Shown: positions 63,451 to 64,000 of the stretch, in pieces
How the letters are laid out: every line of letters begins with the position of its first letter
Numbering within the stretch: the first letter of the stretch is position 1
Source of the DNA: Carnegiea gigantea
Taxonomy: Eukaryota; Streptophyta; Magnoliopsida; Caryophyllales; Cactaceae
Length of the DNA stretch: 64,000 bases
Assembly: GCA_029747015.1 (NCBI GenBank)
Contig: JAKOGI010000007.1
Coordinates: 2,190,001-2,254,000, forward strand
Reading direction: 5' to 3'
Notes under the pieces: model-generated
Seen by the model: the letters and a program-made list of their open reading frames with translations, nothing else
Told to the model about the DNA's origin: nothing
Databases searched by the model: none
Program-made: the position numbers and the translations under genes

Positions 63451-63767
63451 TTAAAACAAAAGGTAAGCAGGAGAGAAATCACGATGATTAATACTCTCCT
63501 CCCTCTGATTATTATGAACAGTTGCAGTCGAAATGAGTTTTGCATGAAGAATATTATCATGGGGATCAACCACTCTCACTCGACAAACAGGGCAATGCAA
63601 AGACCTAATTAGCCACGTATCAATACACTCCTTATGATAAACATGCTTACACTTTGGCAAAACCCTAACTTTCTCCTCAAACTCCGCCAAACACACCGCG
63701 CAATTCTCGCTCTCGAAATTGTTGCTGCGATTCGAGCACGATTTGGGCTCGTAGGTGGTCTCCGGGA
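63451..63767 (-). CDS. RING-H2 finger protein, ATL-like (3' part)
   Basis: The open frame enters from 63767 (PETTYEPK...) and ends TAA at 63451, about 105 codons. A RING-H2 domain is clear: CAVCLAEFEE, then LPKCKHVYHKECIDTWL, then HCPVC, with ligand order C-C-C-H-H-C-C-C and 13 residues between the second and third cysteines. ATL E3 ligases place an N-terminal membrane helix and GLD box ahead of this, followed by a tail; those parts are not here because a repeat starts at 63768. The gene may continue beyond the repeat outside the window, or the repeat may have broken it. Confidence 0.75.
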
Positions 63768-64000
63768 TAGGGCTGGCAATAAAACCCGTACCCGTTTAAA
63801 ACCCGCAAAACCCGCCCCGATGGGTATGGGTATGGGTACGATTTTTTTTTTTGAAAATGGGTATGGGGCGGGTATTGCTAAACGGGTATGGGTATGGGTA
63901 TAGGTTCCACCCGCCCCGTACCCATTTTACTAGTACCCGCCCCGTATACCCATACCCATTTTCATTTTTTATAAAATTAAAATTGTCCCAAGCCCAAAAA
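63768..64000. mobile_element. hAT-like repeat (left end), CCCATACCCATAC-rich
   Basis: Starts TAGGGCTGGCAATAAAACCC, a typical hAT-MITE terminus, and continues with GGGTATGGGTATGGGTA and CCCGCCCCGTACCC arrays to the window edge. The other end is not in view. Confidence 0.6.

Overview
This window is plant nuclear DNA, from a eudicot by its gene content. Every protein gene that can be modelled is split by canonical GT-AG introns, and the intergenic space is packed with plant transposable elements: copia and gypsy LTR elements, a TRIM, L1-type LINEs with poly(A) and target duplications, Au-like SINEs, MITEs and a Helitron terminus. I cannot name the species.

Layout. 1-7680 is a decayed Ty1/copia element read on the minus strand, with its second LTR truncated at 7680. 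8351-11524 (minus) is an ERD7-type senescence/dehydration-associated gene of 4 exons. 11993-13008 is a TIR-bounded element with four internal repeats. 15762-23651 (minus) is RPN10, the ubiquitin-receptor subunit of the 26S proteasome, with 10 exons and introns loaded with MITEs, a SINE and a LINE. 27627-28990 and 43279-45136 (both minus) are two thaumatin-like protein genes, each with a signal peptide, 16 cysteines and a hydrophobic GPI-anchor-like tail. Between them lie a 5.8 kb LTR retrotransposon with only a Gag remnant (30604-36387, TSD ATACG), a Helitron 3' end and a TRIM. 47989-49703 holds a truncated LINE, a long inverted repeat made of F-box/LRR sequence, and the FBD-containing 3' end of an F-box gene (plus strand). 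50410-53013 (minus) is leaf-type chloroplast ferredoxin-NADP+ reductase, 9 exons. 54814-62128 is a degenerate LINE with a perfect 13-bp TSD, itself carrying a SINE and an unclassified 2.8 kb insertion. 63451-63767 (minus) is the 3' part of a RING-H2 (ATL-like) gene cut off upstream by a hAT-like repeat at the window edge.

The genes are unrelated single loci: proteasomal recognition, photosynthetic electron transfer, stress and membrane proteins, cell-surface PR-5-like proteins, and an E3 ligase. There is no operon or cluster logic apart from the two thaumatin-like paralogues.

The most interesting signals are (a) three tandem ~320-bp units at 58.6-59.3 kb whose predicted hairpins keep pairing through compensatory changes, (b) an 88-bp-armed F-box-derived hairpin at 48849-49043 that resembles a young MIRNA or siRNA locus, and (c) a recurrent MITE family whose interior consists of roughly 10-bp GTTG-containing words. 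All coordinates and splice junctions were worked out by eye.
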